Below are positions 52,549-64,000 of a DNA stretch of 64,000 bases, in pieces (position 1 is the first letter of the stretch; each line of letters begins with the position of its first letter). Source of the DNA: Chaetoceros tenuissimus (Eukaryota > Bacillariophyta > Thalassiosirophyceae > Chaetocerotales > Chaetocerotaceae); assembly GCA_021927905.1 (NCBI GenBank), contig BLLK01000027.1:62001-126000 (forward strand), read 5' to 3'. The notes under the pieces are model-generated. The model saw only the letters and a program-made list of their open reading frames with translations. It was not told where the DNA came from and ran no database searches. Position numbers and translations under genes: made by a program.

Positions 52549-55500
52549 TCAGAAAATACCATTATCATCACACACTTCACAAGTCCCTGGACAGAACGTC
52601 TGAATCATTTTGTTACTGCATTGATTTGTGAGCGTATGGCAAAAACGAGCACTACCATTGACCCAGATCTTTCCCGGGGAGTCATGACAGCACTCTTTAC
52701 AACTTGCCGGGCAATGCGATCGTACATTCCAGTTGTTGCATCTGTCTTCTGAAAAATCATCACCAATATCTGCACAAAAAGCAAGCTTATTATTGCCTAA
52801 AGGTATAGGGTCTTTGCTGTCAATACAGATAGGATGATCAAGGAATATAACATTTGTTATATCTGTGAGTGGCACTGAGAAATCTTTCAGCATGGGAATA
52901 CTTGCGTCAAGCAATTCATCGAAAATGACCTTATGAGACGAAGAAGTTGCGTAGTTGTATAATTCATCTGGATCTTGATTTAGGTCAAAGAGCCAAGGAA
53001 CATCATTTTTATGAAGAACTAGCTTGAAGCCTTTTTTTATAGCAGCAAACCAGTGAGGGGTGTTTCCTGTATCCATGGTAAAAACAATTTTGTCATCATT
53101 TCCAATGATGGTCTTTTTTGATAATATTTCTGCACTTCCATCAACCCCCTGAAAATGTGCACCCATTTCATATTTTGAAAATCCCATTAGATTCAAGATT
53201 GTGGGAGTGAAATCTACTGAGGAATACGCAGTTTCAATGACTTTGGGTGAAACGAGCTTTGGGAATTTTACAATGAATGGTATACCAGCACTAGTTTCGA
53301 AAGGTTTCCCTTTATTTAGGTCGGCATGTTCTCCGAGAAGATCACCTATTATAGTTTCACGAAGTGTGAGTATAATTACAAGAATCATATTTTTTGACAT
53401 ACAAGAAAAGCATGCTTACCGTGGTCTGATGTAAAGATGATCTATAAAAGACAAAACAAATCATAAGTTAGAAAAGAAGCAGGATGAAAATCAAATCATG
53501 ATGAGAGACTATAAAAACATACCATAGTGTCATCTTCAATGCCGAGGCTCTCTATTTTTTCTAATAATTTCCCCTTCGTTTTGGTAGAATTTTCATTTCA
53601 TTAGTTTGAGGTTATTGTGAATATTGTTTTCAACAAATATGCAAATAAAAAATAGAACATACCATGTTGAAATCAATACATTTAACCATAGCAAAATATT
53701 GCTGCATATGTCTCAAGAAAAATCTTTCTTTATACTCTTCTAGAAATACATCGACTTCATCAATAGGTACTTCGTTCATATTTATCCAATTAAAACTCGG
53801 TGGAGCAGGATCAAATTTCATATTCTTACGCCCAGTCTCAGGGTAATCAAAGTCAAGATCGCTATATAAGTTGCGGAAATAAGGTCTGCTCGTGGATGAG
53901 TAAGATGATGAGTGCTTATACAATATATGTGGAAAGGAAAAGTATATGAAACGAACCTATTTTCGTTGGGAGAATGGGGATCGGAAATACTCAAGACAAG
54001 CGAAAAAGGCTCCTGTTTGGACACTCTTCGCTCAATATATTCCAAACCTCGATTAAAAAGAAAATCAGTTGCGTAATTTTCTCTGTACCGTCCTTCAAAT
54101 TTATCTTCATCCTCCATCAAATACTCTACCGGAGAACCATTGACCTCATCAAAATACTTCCAATGTCCTCGATTGAAGCGATATTTATTAAAATCAAAGC
54201 CAAATTCTCGACCTTCTTCAGCGTTCCATAATGGCTTCTCCTCACCGTCCAAGTGAGATTTCCCCATGTAAGCGTTGACATATCCGTTTTCTTGCAATAT
54301 TTTGCTCCATGTTAATATATCCTTGTCAAGTTTCCCATGGTTTTGATCAGCACCACCAGTAAATTGAGGATAAAGCCTTTTATGTATAGAACATAGAGTC
54401 ATAGAAGAGATGAGGAATTATTCTACAGAACGTGCATCTCACATCGATTGTAAAATTACTTACCCCGTCAAAAAACTTGATCTGCTAGGTGTACACACTT
54501 CCATGAAATAAACGAAAACATAAAATGTTAGTGTCTCATCATTCTAAAAAAATGTTTTCCAATGAAAATTATCACTTACATGGAGCGACAGTATAGAAAT
54601 TTGTAAATAATGCACCATCTCGGGCTAAGGAATCAATGTTTGGAGTATCTAGATGTACATCCCCCCACACATCAACACTCTCTTTTGGATATTTTGAAAG
54701 TAGATAGTCCCTATAACAACTGAGTGTTCTAAGATTGTGCTCATCTGTCATAATCATGATCATATTTGGTTTGGATTCACTTGGCGCTGATGATGGTTGC
54801 GGACTTGGTTCATTTGTAGGTCTAGATGACGGTGACATTGTCGGGGCCTTGCTTGGAAGCAATGTAGGTTGATTGCTGGGATGGATGCTTGGGAATACAG
54901 ACGGTTCAAAAGATGGCCTGCCTGATGGATTCTGTGAAGATAATAAAGTTGGTGAAGAGGATATTTGAAGAGAGGGAATTTCGGAAGGTCGCGATGTCGG
55001 ATCCAAACTAGGAAGAGTGGATGGCTCGTAACTTGGAACTGAACTCAAAGTTAGAGTTGGTACGAGAGACTCTTCCAAGGTTGGCGAAGAGCTTTCTGTT
55101 TTAGTCGGTGCTGTAGATGGTTCCTGTGTCGGCTGAAGAGATGGTGACGAACTTGGAGCCATAGAAGGATCATCTGAATGTTGGCGAGATGGTGCAACAG
55201 AATGAGTAAGGGATGGTGAAATCGAAGCCACCAATGACGGCACTGGGCTTGGTATTGACGATGGATTTTTCGAAGGGAGTTGAGTTGGCATAGTAGAATG
55301 TGTAAGGGATGGCGAAATAGAAGGGAATGATGATGGGATGCTTGAGGGACTCATAGATGGTCCCTTTGAAGGCGAGTATGATGGTATCATAGACGGAAAA
55401 CCGGAGTGTATTTTTGAGGGAGCTGTAGACGGACTCGGAGAAGGTTCGTTTGATACTGATGGTGACTCACTTGGTTTTCCTGACGGAAAATTGCTTGAAG

Positions 55501-56476
55501 AAGGAAAGTTTGTTGGAACAACTGAATCGCTTGGTAAATTTGATGGAATGTCCGACGGAAAACTGCTTGGGTTGAATGATGGATGATTTGTTGGAAGAAA
55601 AGAAGGTTCAGAAGACGGTATGCTACTTTCTGATGGCGTTTCTGATTTTACTTCACTTGGAAAAGGCGACGGGATCAGCGAAGGCATGAATGAAGGTGAT
55701 ACACTAGGTAAGCTTGATGGAATAGAGCTAGGCTGATCTGAAGGGCTCATCGAAGGTAGAGTACTTGGAATTGAGGACGGAGCAGAGCTAGGACTAGAAC
55801 TTGCTAGAAGTGTTGGTGAGAAAGTCGGCAGATCCGATGGTGTTAATGAAGGTTCTATTGAAGGCCCTTCACTTGCCAATAGAGTTGGCTTACTCGAAGG
55901 GACTAACGAAGGTACAGAACTTGGACTAGTTGTTGGATCAAGTGATGGATGTTGGCTTGGAAGTAATGTCATCGTTGGAATAGTGGAGGGCGAAGGTGCT
56001 ATATACGATTTACAATAACCACAGCTTTTTGGACAAGCATATCTCACCATCATACCATTGTTGTATGTATCACAATAAGTTTCGAGCCTACTTTCTCTAT
56101 TTGCATAATTTTTTGTAAGCCATTGGCACCCACTCATCATATCATTATCCCGTCGAAACATATATTCATCATCATCCTCACAACAAAGTCCACAACTGAC
56201 AGGACAGTTCTTTATCACTTCATCAATCACGCAAAGTTCAACTCTTCTCTCTTCTACATACTGAATATCTGCACAATCTAATTTTCTTGTTTCATATAGA
56301 AACACAAAGCTGCGATTGTTTTTGCAAAGTGGCTCATCCATATCAACAGTGCTGACAATCTCAGAAGAGTCATCATCATTTCCATCAAAAATATTACTCG
56401 ACACCACACTTATACAGAGTATAGATGTAAGTACAAATATATTATACATTCCATTCATCTTAGATCCGGTTTTCAT
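52549..56476 (-). CDS. Secreted sulfatase with Cys modules and Pro-Ser stalk, 1147 aa, seven exons
   Basis: Exons 56476-54580, 54497-54464, 54376-53957, 53885-53663, 53573-53523, 53441-53420 and 53345-52549; the frame closes throughout. The signal peptide is followed by Cys modules (CQWLTKNYANRESRLETYC and similar). Next is a ~400-residue stalk of xPSxxPS repeats, residues ~165-570, then a type-I sulfatase: PNMIMIMTDEHN, the formylglycine motif CTPSRSSFLTG (~residue 634, assembled across the first intron), YMGKSHLDGEE, IIFTSDHGDLLGEH and GFKLVLHKNDVPWLFDL. The C-terminus adds two more Cys modules (CKECCHDSPG; CPGTCEVC). The donor after exon 3 is GTTCGT, less usual. Predicted to hydrolyse sulfate esters on wall or extracellular polysaccharide; the substrate is unknown. 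Confidence 0.86.
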
Positions 56477-56753
56477 GTGAATAGGTTTGAAACCGAGACT
56501 CGAGTCTACTGTAATTCACCACATTGAGTGCTTTCTTTTTCATCACATTCTCAAATAATAAAGATAGGACAGCATCGTGCAGCACCAATGTCCCCCAATA
56601 ATGTCATGTTTGACTATTTTTGTAATATTTCAGTCTAATTTATTAAAATAGAAGCACCATCCCGCCAAAAATTTTGGTGAAAGAACTTGGGCTATTTTCA
56701 AAAAATTGCATTTACGAAAATATACATCAGCATTGTAATAGAAATTAAATCTT

Positions 56754-58247
56754 CTATTCTTTTTTTACTGGTTTGCCTTTTGTGGACTTCTTATCCAATA
56801 CCTTATCCAAAAAGAGAGCAACGGCACCGACTGCACAAAGATAGCAAAAGATAATGAACACTGACTTCGAGTCGGAAGAATTTATAGTATCTACTGTGAG
56901 ATTTACAGCTCCAGTCATTAAGTTTGCCAGAATAAAAACAAGCAAACCATGACGATTGACCGCGGCGAATAATGGAGGATTTTTATCAGTTTTTATCTTT
57001 TCCTTTTTTGTACCAAGCCCGAAAGACAGCCATGTCAGCGATAAGATTGTCAAATTGTGAGATATTGTCCATGCTATAAAACTCGAGTTTGTAGATCTTC
57101 TAGATGTATAAATATCCAGTGTAGATATCAAAGTATAATGAACTATCCAAGCAAAGATAGTCAAGGAAAATAGACGACGACCCTGAACCGATTTAGATAT
57201 AGATGTTTGGGAGACATTTCCATTGCAGCTCCAAAGGCAATAATGGCCAATGTCCTCACCAATTAGATGAAATATAAGATATCCAATACTTCCTAGTATA
57301 CCCTCCCGATTGGCAGCAAATAGGTTGCAAATGATCAATGCTTTCATTGCCAACGCCGAATCATTATGATTCTCGCAATATCTTGGCGCATTTTCTATGT
57401 AATCCTGTCCACCATAAAATGTCAAGTAGGTTTGATAAAGTATACCAAGTGTAATCCAAACAGCAGGACTTCTGAACCCTAAAATCCCTCTGAAAAAGGT
57501 AGAAAGCAATCCTGTTGCAGTCAAAGTGAAGAAGAAGTTCCAATGTACCCCGTATTCCGATACATGCTCTTGATAATCAAGACCTTTTGTTGTCAATAAA
57601 CGAAGAAAACCCATGATTATCAAGGGTATTGATCGCATAATAACTTTGCGAAATCTTTTCATTTCTGTCTGTAGTTTTGGACGTTCAGCTTCCTTCTTCG
57701 TCATACTTCTTCTAGCATACCATGATACAAATCCACCAGATAATGCAAAACTTCCAGCTCCAATGTCCATCAGACCATAGCCTGCTACTTCTGTTTTTGC
57801 AAAAGATCTCGGAAAGATTGGAAAATCAACTGCTAAGATTGCAACAAAGGTTAAATATGAAACCGTAGACCGATAATAGGTGAGAAAATCCAAATCATTC
57901 TTTGTCTCTTTTACTATCTCGGTGAATTTTAGCTCACTATATTTCTCAATTCTATTTCTTCTCCTCCAGCACAAAATGCTTGCTATTGTGAACATTGCAA
58001 TCATGACTGTTATACCGACTGGATGAAGGTAAATGGTTTGATTAATGGCCATCGGGAGTAAAATAGTAAGCGATTCCAATGCTACAGCAATTGAAATTGA
58101 ATTTACATTTTTCTTTTCCTGCAAATAGTGCGAAATTTCTAAATAGCAAAATAAACCTACAGGAGCTGATATGCATACCAATAGAATTTCAAACACTGTT
58201 GATCCAGTGTGACCAGTTACAAATGCTTCCTTCGCAGACTTATTCAT
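56754..58247 (-). CDS. PIGW: GPI-anchor biosynthesis inositol acyltransferase (GWT1/PIG-W), 497 aa
   Basis: Multi-pass ER membrane enzyme that acylates the inositol of GlcN-PI during GPI-anchor synthesis. The N-terminus KEAFVTGHTGSTVFEILLV is the family signature. Further signatures are AVDFPIFPRSFAKTEVAGYG followed by LMDIGAGSFALSGG, HWNFFFTLTATGLLSTF, and ANREGILGSIGYLIFHL. Around 12-13 hydrophobic segments cover the whole length, and the C-terminus is Lys-rich (KKSTKGKPVKKE), consistent with ER retention. Single exon, usual length (~500 aa). No Cys-module relation to its neighbours. Confidence 0.94.
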   Translation of the reverse strand: MNKSAKEAFVTGHTGSTVFEILLVCISAPVGLFCYLEISHYLQEKKNVNSISIAVALESLTILLPMAINQTIYLHPVGITVMIAMFTIASILCWRRRNRIEKYSELKFTEIVKETKNDLDFLTYYRSTVSYLTFVAILAVDFPIFPRSFAKTEVAGYGLMDIGAGSFALSGGFVSWYARRSMTKKEAERPKLQTEMKRFRKVIMRSIPLIIMGFLRLLTTKGLDYQEHVSEYGVHWNFFFTLTATGLLSTFFRGILGFRSPAVWITLGILYQTYLTFYGGQDYIENAPRYCENHNDSALAMKALIICNLFAANREGILGSIGYLIFHLIGEDIGHYCLWSCNGNVSQTSISKSVQGRRLFSLTIFAWIVHYTLISTLDIYTSRRSTNSSFIAWTISHNLTILSLTWLSFGLGTKKEKIKTDKNPPLFAAVNRHGLLVFILANLMTGAVNLTVDTINSSDSKSVFIIFCYLCAVGAVALFLDKVLDKKSTKGKPVKKE

Positions 58248-58831
58248 ATTTTGTCATGTAATTTGAAGTAATGATTCTTTCCTGAGTTTCTTTTGATTGA
58301 AACAAAATACGGAATACGGTCTCGCTCGTGAACGGCTAGTATATCTGGATTGGAAGAACTCGGAACGAGGGTGTGGTTCCCGATAGAACTGCAACAACAA
58401 ACGATCCAAAGATATCGATAGTGTGTTGACAGTTGATCTAGGATGATCAGCTATGGAAAGATGTCGAGAGGAGTCGAGAGGAGTCGAGTCGAGATGCATG
58501 TACGTACTAGAGAATATGTGTGGAGTGGTGAGTATCATAAGTACGTACGGTATATGGTCCGCACTAAAAGAATTGAAACTGTGAACCTAACCTAAAAGTC
58601 TAGTTTGTACTTCATTCATTCTTCAGGAATTATTTTAAATTATATAACATGTACTTCCTGCAACGATATAATGAATTCATGATCCATTACACGGAGGGCT
58701 TCTTATACTAAATAGAATATACCGGAAAGACCATCGGGAGAACTCGGAAACCAAAACACACTTCTCAACTTGGCGGTTCGTCAACCTGTCATAGTCTTTC
58801 ATGCTCTGACTGTACGAATGAGGGTATTTTC
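58248..58831. other. Intergenic, PIG-W promoter side
   Basis: 584 bp between two minus-strand genes. A short GAGAGGAGTC tandem at about 58464-58492 is the only pattern seen. Confidence 0.4.
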
Positions 58832-60090
58832 TTAAGGCGAACATCCAGCAGAATTACATGCAGAGCAGCAGTTCTCTGCAATTGTTGTGTTTGTGCAGTA
58901 ATTTCCTTTACGTATGTCAATTTTTTGTGCGTTCTGACAGATATACTCACAAGATAGTTTCTGACTAGGATCGATTAACTTGTCGAATAGGAAACCGTCA
59001 GTATCATCACAAGAAACTGGAGCATTAGTTGGTGCTGGGGTTGGTGCACGAGTAGGAGCAGGTGTGGGTCCAACTGGTGAAGCAGATGGTGAAGGGGATG
59101 GCTTGATACTCGAAGTTGGATTTCCTGATGGAGCGCGAGATGGCTCCTTCGATGGTACCTGAGACGGCTGATCCGATGGTACGCTGGATGGACTGCGAGA
59201 TGGCTCCTTCGATGGTAAACTAGACGGCTGATCAGATGGTTCCATAGACGGAACCATTGATGGTTCGTCAGATGGTACCATGGATGGACTGTCGGAAGGT
59301 ACATCTGACGGAACCATTGATGGACTGTCAGATGGTGTCAATGATGGAAGCATAGATGGCTCATCAGAAGGTACCTTGGATGGGGAATCCGATGGTATAT
59401 CAGAAGGAACCATAGACGGAGCATCTGAAGGACTGCTGGTTGGTCTCAAGGTTGGGAAAGGAGAAGGCATAGGAGATGGTGGTCGAGAAGGCGCTGGGAA
59501 AGGCTGAGTAGGAGTCGGTCCTGGAGTTACTGGTGCAGTAGTTGGTGCAGCAGTTGGAGATTTGGTTGGCTAAAAGATTCCCAACGATGAAATCAGTTAT
59601 GTTCCTTGATTATATTTGATGCAAGTCACCCAATAAATAACTTATAACTTACCGCTTGAGTAGGAGCAGGGGTGGTGGTAACACCAGAACACAAGCCACA
59701 AGAAACTCCACAATTTACAATTTGCTGATCATCTGTACAGTATCTAGATTGTCTGAGCAAGTTTTTAGCTGGATCAGAATGCTGATTGAGGAATACACAA
59801 TCAAAAGTTTCACCTGAGATATTTAAAGCAGGATACGCAAAGTTCAAGTCTTCTCCGTAACAAGCCAGTGCACAATTCGTAATTACATCAGGATGACCTT
59901 TTCCTGGAAGACAGTATCTTTCTTTTCTCGCCAGTGATTTTCCAGGTGGTGCTGATGCAAGCCAAGTACAAAAGTCGGGTTTGACCACTCCACCATTAGT
60001 AGTGTACTCAAAATTTGCAGTGTTGGTACATGTTTGTGCAGCTGCAAGCGCTGGAATCAAAGCTAGGAGGGAGCGAGTACTCAAATGCAT
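58832..60090 (-). CDS. Secreted Cys-module / Pro-Ser-Asp stalk protein, 391 aa, one intron
   Basis: Exons 60090-59653 and 59569-58832 join in phase 0 (GTAAGT...TTTTAG). Signal peptide (RSLLALIPALAAAQ), then two Cys modules (C..NFEY..FCTWL....ARKERYC...C..AC; FDCVFLNQ...RQSRYC...NCGVSCGLC). Next are a TTTPAPTQ linker, a long PSDxPSMVPS stalk, a Pro/Ala linker (GPTPAPTRAPTPAPTNAP) and a terminal Cys domain (CEYICQNAQ...CCSACNSAGC). Same architecture as the genes at 44.7 and 47.2 kb, and the stalk begins with near-identical SRPPSPMPSPFPTLRPTSSP. Here, however, the stalk is in a single exon, not mini-exons. Start ATG 60090 gives the cleanest signal peptide. Confidence 0.82.
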
Positions 60091-60682
60091 CGTGAATACT
60101 GAAGAGGAAGATGTGATCAATGAAAGTGTGTTTGTTTCATTATGTGCTTTTGAGGGTTCTTCTTGCCTGATGCTTCCTCAAAAAGATATGTTTGATACGA
60201 TTGATCAGGGTGGAAAGGCTTCTCAGAATCTTTCATCAAGGAGAGAAAAGATTTTTTCAACGGGCACGATCGAAGCTAAGTACACACGACTATGATTACT
60301 TATAAATATTGCTGCTGAGCTGACTGTGGCATAAAATAGAAAAGACTTGCCGACATTCACGATTGAGATTCTACAAGACTAAACAAAAGCTCTATATTAT
60401 TCCATAAATAATAAGAAAAAAGAACCCCTCTTGACAACCTCGATCTGAAGGAATTTCGCACATCTCAGTTACCTTTGTCTACGTATGTAATATGTGTTCA
60501 CGACGCAAGAGTAATCCACTCTGAATGATCCATTTTCAATAATGGTGATACACCGATTTATATGCGTGTTGATTCTATTGATGCAAGTTCTTATTATGTT
60601 GTGATTGAACTTAGCTCAGTCAGACGATTACGAATGAAAAAATGAATAATAATAATACGAAAGATACTTTCTATTGACATGC
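60091..60682. other. Intergenic, promoter side of the 58.8-60.1 kb gene
   Basis: 592 bp between two minus-strand genes; no supported gene. A plus-strand frame reaching into it (to 60295) is an antisense shadow. Confidence 0.4.
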
Positions 60683-63601
60683 TTAAACTTTGAATGCTAG
60701 ACCTGGATTCAATCCATTCGAATCTTCAATTTTATCAGATTCTTCAACCTCATCTTCTTCGTTTTCTTCAGCCTCTTTCTTTTTCACAAAACGCTTGCTT
60801 ACATATTCTTGATATGCTTCATTACCTGTGAATGGTCGAGGTCCAACAAGATCTATTATGTCATCATGTGTGATGGTCTCTTTGTCCAATAACATCTTTG
60901 CAACCTTTTCAACTTCATCCTTCTTCTCCCTGATCAAATTAACAGTGTTGGTGTATGCATCATCGACAATTTTACGCGCTTCTTCATCCATGGCCTCTGC
61001 AGTAGAGTCAGAGTATGGTTTGTCACCTGGCATTGAATTTGGATCCTTTGGAAATGCTAGTTGTCCAACACGAGGGTTCATACCATAAACCTGAATAGTA
61101 CTATATACAAGATCTGTGACACGACGTAAATCATCAGATGCACCAGTAGTCACCTTTCCAAAGAAAACCTCCTCTGCCGCACGACCTGCAAGTGCCATCA
61201 TAACAATATGCATGATTTGCTCTTCTGTGCGGAGAAAGACTTCTTTTGGCAAATATTGTGCGTATCCAAGCGCTCCACTACTGCGTGGAATAATTGTCAC
61301 CTTAAGTAATGGATCTGCATGTTCCAAAAACCATCCTGCAATTGCATGCCCAGCTTCATGATGTGCAACAATTGCTCTTTCCTCTTTGCTCATAATTTTA
61401 TTACTCTCCAAACCACCAACAATACGGTCAGTTGCCTTTTCAAAGTCATCAATGGATACTGAATCTGCCTTTCTACGTGCTGCGACAATTGCTGCTTCAT
61501 TACAAATATTTGCAATATCAGCTCCAGAAAATCCAGGTGTCAATCCAGCAAGTCTTCCAGCGAATTCCTCAGGATTGTCATCCAATTTGATTCCTTGCAA
61601 ATGCACCATGAAAATTTCTTTTCTACCTTGTAAATCTGGTCTATCCACTTGGACTTGTCTATCGAAACGGCCAGGACGAGTCAATGCATCATCCAAAATA
61701 TCAACTCTATTTGTACCAGCAAGAACTACGACACCGGTGGAAGGATTGAAACCATCCATTTCTACAAGAAGCTGATTCAAAGTGTTTTCACGTTCATCAT
61801 TTCCCCCAGACATATTTCCCCGCCCACGTTTTCTTCCAACTGCATCAATTTCATCAATAAAAATAATACATGGTGCTTCGGCGCGTGCATCTTTGAATAA
61901 ATCACGGACTCTGGAAGGACCAACTCCAACAAACATTTCGATAAAGTCACTTCCACTAATTGAAAAGAAAGGTACACCAGCTTCTCCTGCTACAGCCTTT
62001 GCGAGAAGTGTCTTACCGGTTCCCTATCAAAACAAATCATTTGAAAGAATCAGAATTTCGAAAAAAGTATGAAAGTTGGAGGCGCATCAAAAACAAATTA
62101 AGAATCTTACCGGAGGTCCACATAGCAATGCTCCCTTTGGAATCTTAGCTCCCAACTTTGTAAATCTACTAGAATCTTTCAGAAAGTCAACAAACTCCAT
62201 AATTTCTTTTTTCGCTTCTTGACAACCCGCAACATCGGCAAAGGTAACATTCACATCTTCTTTGTTAACCTTCTTGGCATTGCTTTTACCAACCTGAAAG
62301 ATACCACCCATTCCTCCACGGCCGCCTCCAGCTCCACCCATGCCTCCCATACCACGCATCATGTAAGCCATGACACCAATCATCAAAAGTGCTGGCGCGG
62401 ATTTCATTAACTCAAGAGCCCAATTAGTTTCATTAGCATATTGAACTGGAACATAATCTCTTGGCATAATACCCAGATCTTGCTGAGACTTTGACAGCTT
62501 CTCTTCAAATGATTCAACGCTCCCAATGTGGAAATGATAAACAAGTTGTCTATTTGGTTGACTAGCTATTCTTCCTGCCAATCCCTGTGCAGGTGTGCTT
62601 GACATTGAAGATTCATTTGTAGATTCGGATGTGGAACCCATGTCCATTACTGTTTCGTCTGCAAAAGGATCACTGGAATCAATTTTGCGATTTCTAGATA
62701 AACTTCCAGACATGCCCATGCCATTAGGCAGCCCATTAGTTCCTCCTCTTCCACCACTACTAAGTGGAACACCTGGACTTCCTGGTTTCAAAAAGACTCT
62801 AGCCGTCTTCCCGTTAATCACAACGATACGATCTACATCACCTGGTTCTAGAATATGGTTGTAAAAGTCACTCCATGTTATTTCACGTCCATTTCCAGTA
62901 GTCTCTTCTTCGATCATAGATCTTGCAGCTAAAACAAGAAGTAAAAGTGCTGCAGCCGACATGACTTGATTGTCATCATCTTTGTTGTTTTTACCTCCTC
63001 CAGAAGAAGATGCCTTTTTCTTATCCTTTATATGTGCAAATGGATCATCTTTCTTAGAAGAGCTATTAGAGGCTTTTGAACTCTTTTTAGAATTCTTTGG
63101 ACCTTTATTCTTTGGAAAGAAATTTTCAAAACCTAAGTGAAAATAAAGAAAAAGGTGGTGAGGAGATTATTTATACTCTGGCATAATGTGTATCAGAGTG
63201 TAGTGTTACTTACCCTTTGGAACCTTTGCTTTATGCAGAACCCATGCTGTTAAATCACTAAAAAAGCTTGTATTCTTTTCTTGAGTTTCAGCCAACTTTT
63301 GATAGTTGAGATTCATTTGCACAGCAGTAAGCTTTTCTTTCTCAGAGAAACGATTTTGTTGATGTATATTTCTACGCTGAGTATTGCGTGAAAAATTTAT
63401 ATTCACTTTTGATTGCATTGCCTTTACATCTTCTACCATTCTCTTCTGAAGACCTCCTTGCTGTACCTTACTAGAGTTCCATCTATTTAACAATGGCTGA
63501 CAAGGCTGAGCATTTTGATTGTACGTTTTTCGAAGATTATTTTTAGATGATGTTTTGAAAGTGACTCTAGATCCAGTGCGCACGGAGAGGAGTCTACTCA
63601 T
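60683..63601 (-). CDS. Mitochondrial m-AAA protease (FtsH/AFG3-like), 916 aa, three exons
   Basis: Exons 63601-63214, 63132-62111 and 62023-60683. The N-terminus is basic, Ser/Arg-rich ([20 protein letters not shown]), a mitochondrial presequence. A first membrane segment ([13 protein letters not shown]), an intermembrane region, and a second segment ([15 protein letters not shown]) precede a Gly/Met-rich linker typical of AFG3L2. The AAA core follows: [20 protein letters not shown], Walker A GPPGTGKT split by intron 2, Walker [13 protein letters not shown], and [20 protein letters not shown]. The protease domain has [11 protein letters not shown] (HEAGH zinc site) and [14 protein letters not shown]. 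It degrades and dislocates inner-membrane proteins. A plastid FtsH is less likely given AFG3-like features. Confidence 0.94.
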
Positions 63602-64000
63602 ATTTGAAAAGTTTTGAAATCTACCTAGACTTCTTTGAATTGATTGATGCTATGGACAACTATAAGCCTTTTCTTGTGAACTATTTCATCAACCACAAGT
63701 GTTTTGTATTTGGTTACAAGTGTGTGTCATGTTTTGATGAAGAGAATGTTCTTCTCTCTTCTTCTCTCCGTCGTTCGTTTTGTGTGTCAGCACTCCGTCA
63801 GTGCTAAGTGGCAATCACACTAGCTACTCTAACAGAAACCCTACCTGACGAGGAGATAAAGTTGAAAGTGTGATATCCTTTTTAGGGTGGTACGTACTAC
63901 TTCTACCCTATTGGGTATTGTTATTGTTTGCAATGATGCAATCATTCTGCAAAAAATGGAAGTATGGTGATAAATATAATTTAATTTTATTCATTGAAAA
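63602..64000. other. Upstream region of the m-AAA protease gene, window end
   Basis: 399 bp, AT-rich; a short plus-strand frame (63604-63807) is not convincing. A dyad-like AATGATGCAATCATT is at about 63932-63946. Nothing else seen. Confidence 0.4.

Overview
The window looks like nuclear DNA of a diatom. It is AT-rich, and genes sit on both strands with short GT-AG introns (mostly 50-110 bp). Several proteins begin with a signal peptide followed by an A-F type plastid motif. Secreted proteins carry Pro-Ser-Asp stalks of the kind common in diatoms, and one secreted protein resembles a silaffin. No genus can be named from the sequence alone. Gene models below were spliced by hand: reading frames were followed across GT-AG junctions and frame closure was checked.

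Left third (1-26.5 kb): partial SNW1/SKIP splicing factor; an intron-bearing tRNA-Val; one copy of a ~410 bp dispersed repeat; two unrecognised nuclear-type genes; a GPCR-like 7TM protein; a CinA-like/NMNAT-like fusion; an FKBP(SlyD-like)-MsrA fusion with plastid targeting; a plastid TPI-SMP30/gluconolactonase-like fusion; a serine-rich silaffin-like protein; a 1455-aa alpha/beta-hydrolase-like + IQ + SAM + ankyrin protein; a Cys-rich zinc-binding-like gene with an apparent frameshift in a G run; a cyclic-nucleotide-gated-type channel fragment; and proteasome alpha-2.

Middle (27-44 kb): a MATE-like membrane protein, a pyridine-nucleotide oxidoreductase-SelD fusion, a MOSC protein, a fungal-type cystathionine gamma-synthase-like enzyme, then a divergent pair made of an ArsJ-associated-type GAPDH and an ArsJ-type MFS permease. 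In bacteria this pair forms and exports 1-arseno-3-phosphoglycerate, so it would give this alga a self-contained arsenate-disposal module. A plastid DUF1279 protein and a WD..NKVV-repeat protein follow.

Right third (44.7-64 kb): four secreted or ER-targeted proteins share a Cys module (C..F..C.W..R..YC..C..C) joined to Pro-Ser stalks. Two are tandem duplicates whose stalks are encoded by arrays of 48- or 60-bp phase-1 mini-exons. One carries a sulfatase domain. Between and beside them lie the second copy of the dispersed repeat (inverted), a peroxisomal catalase, a GWT1/PIG-W acyltransferase, and a mitochondrial AFG3-like m-AAA protease.

The strongest items for a second look are the ArsJ/GAPDH pair, the mini-exon stalk arrays and the silaffin-like gene.
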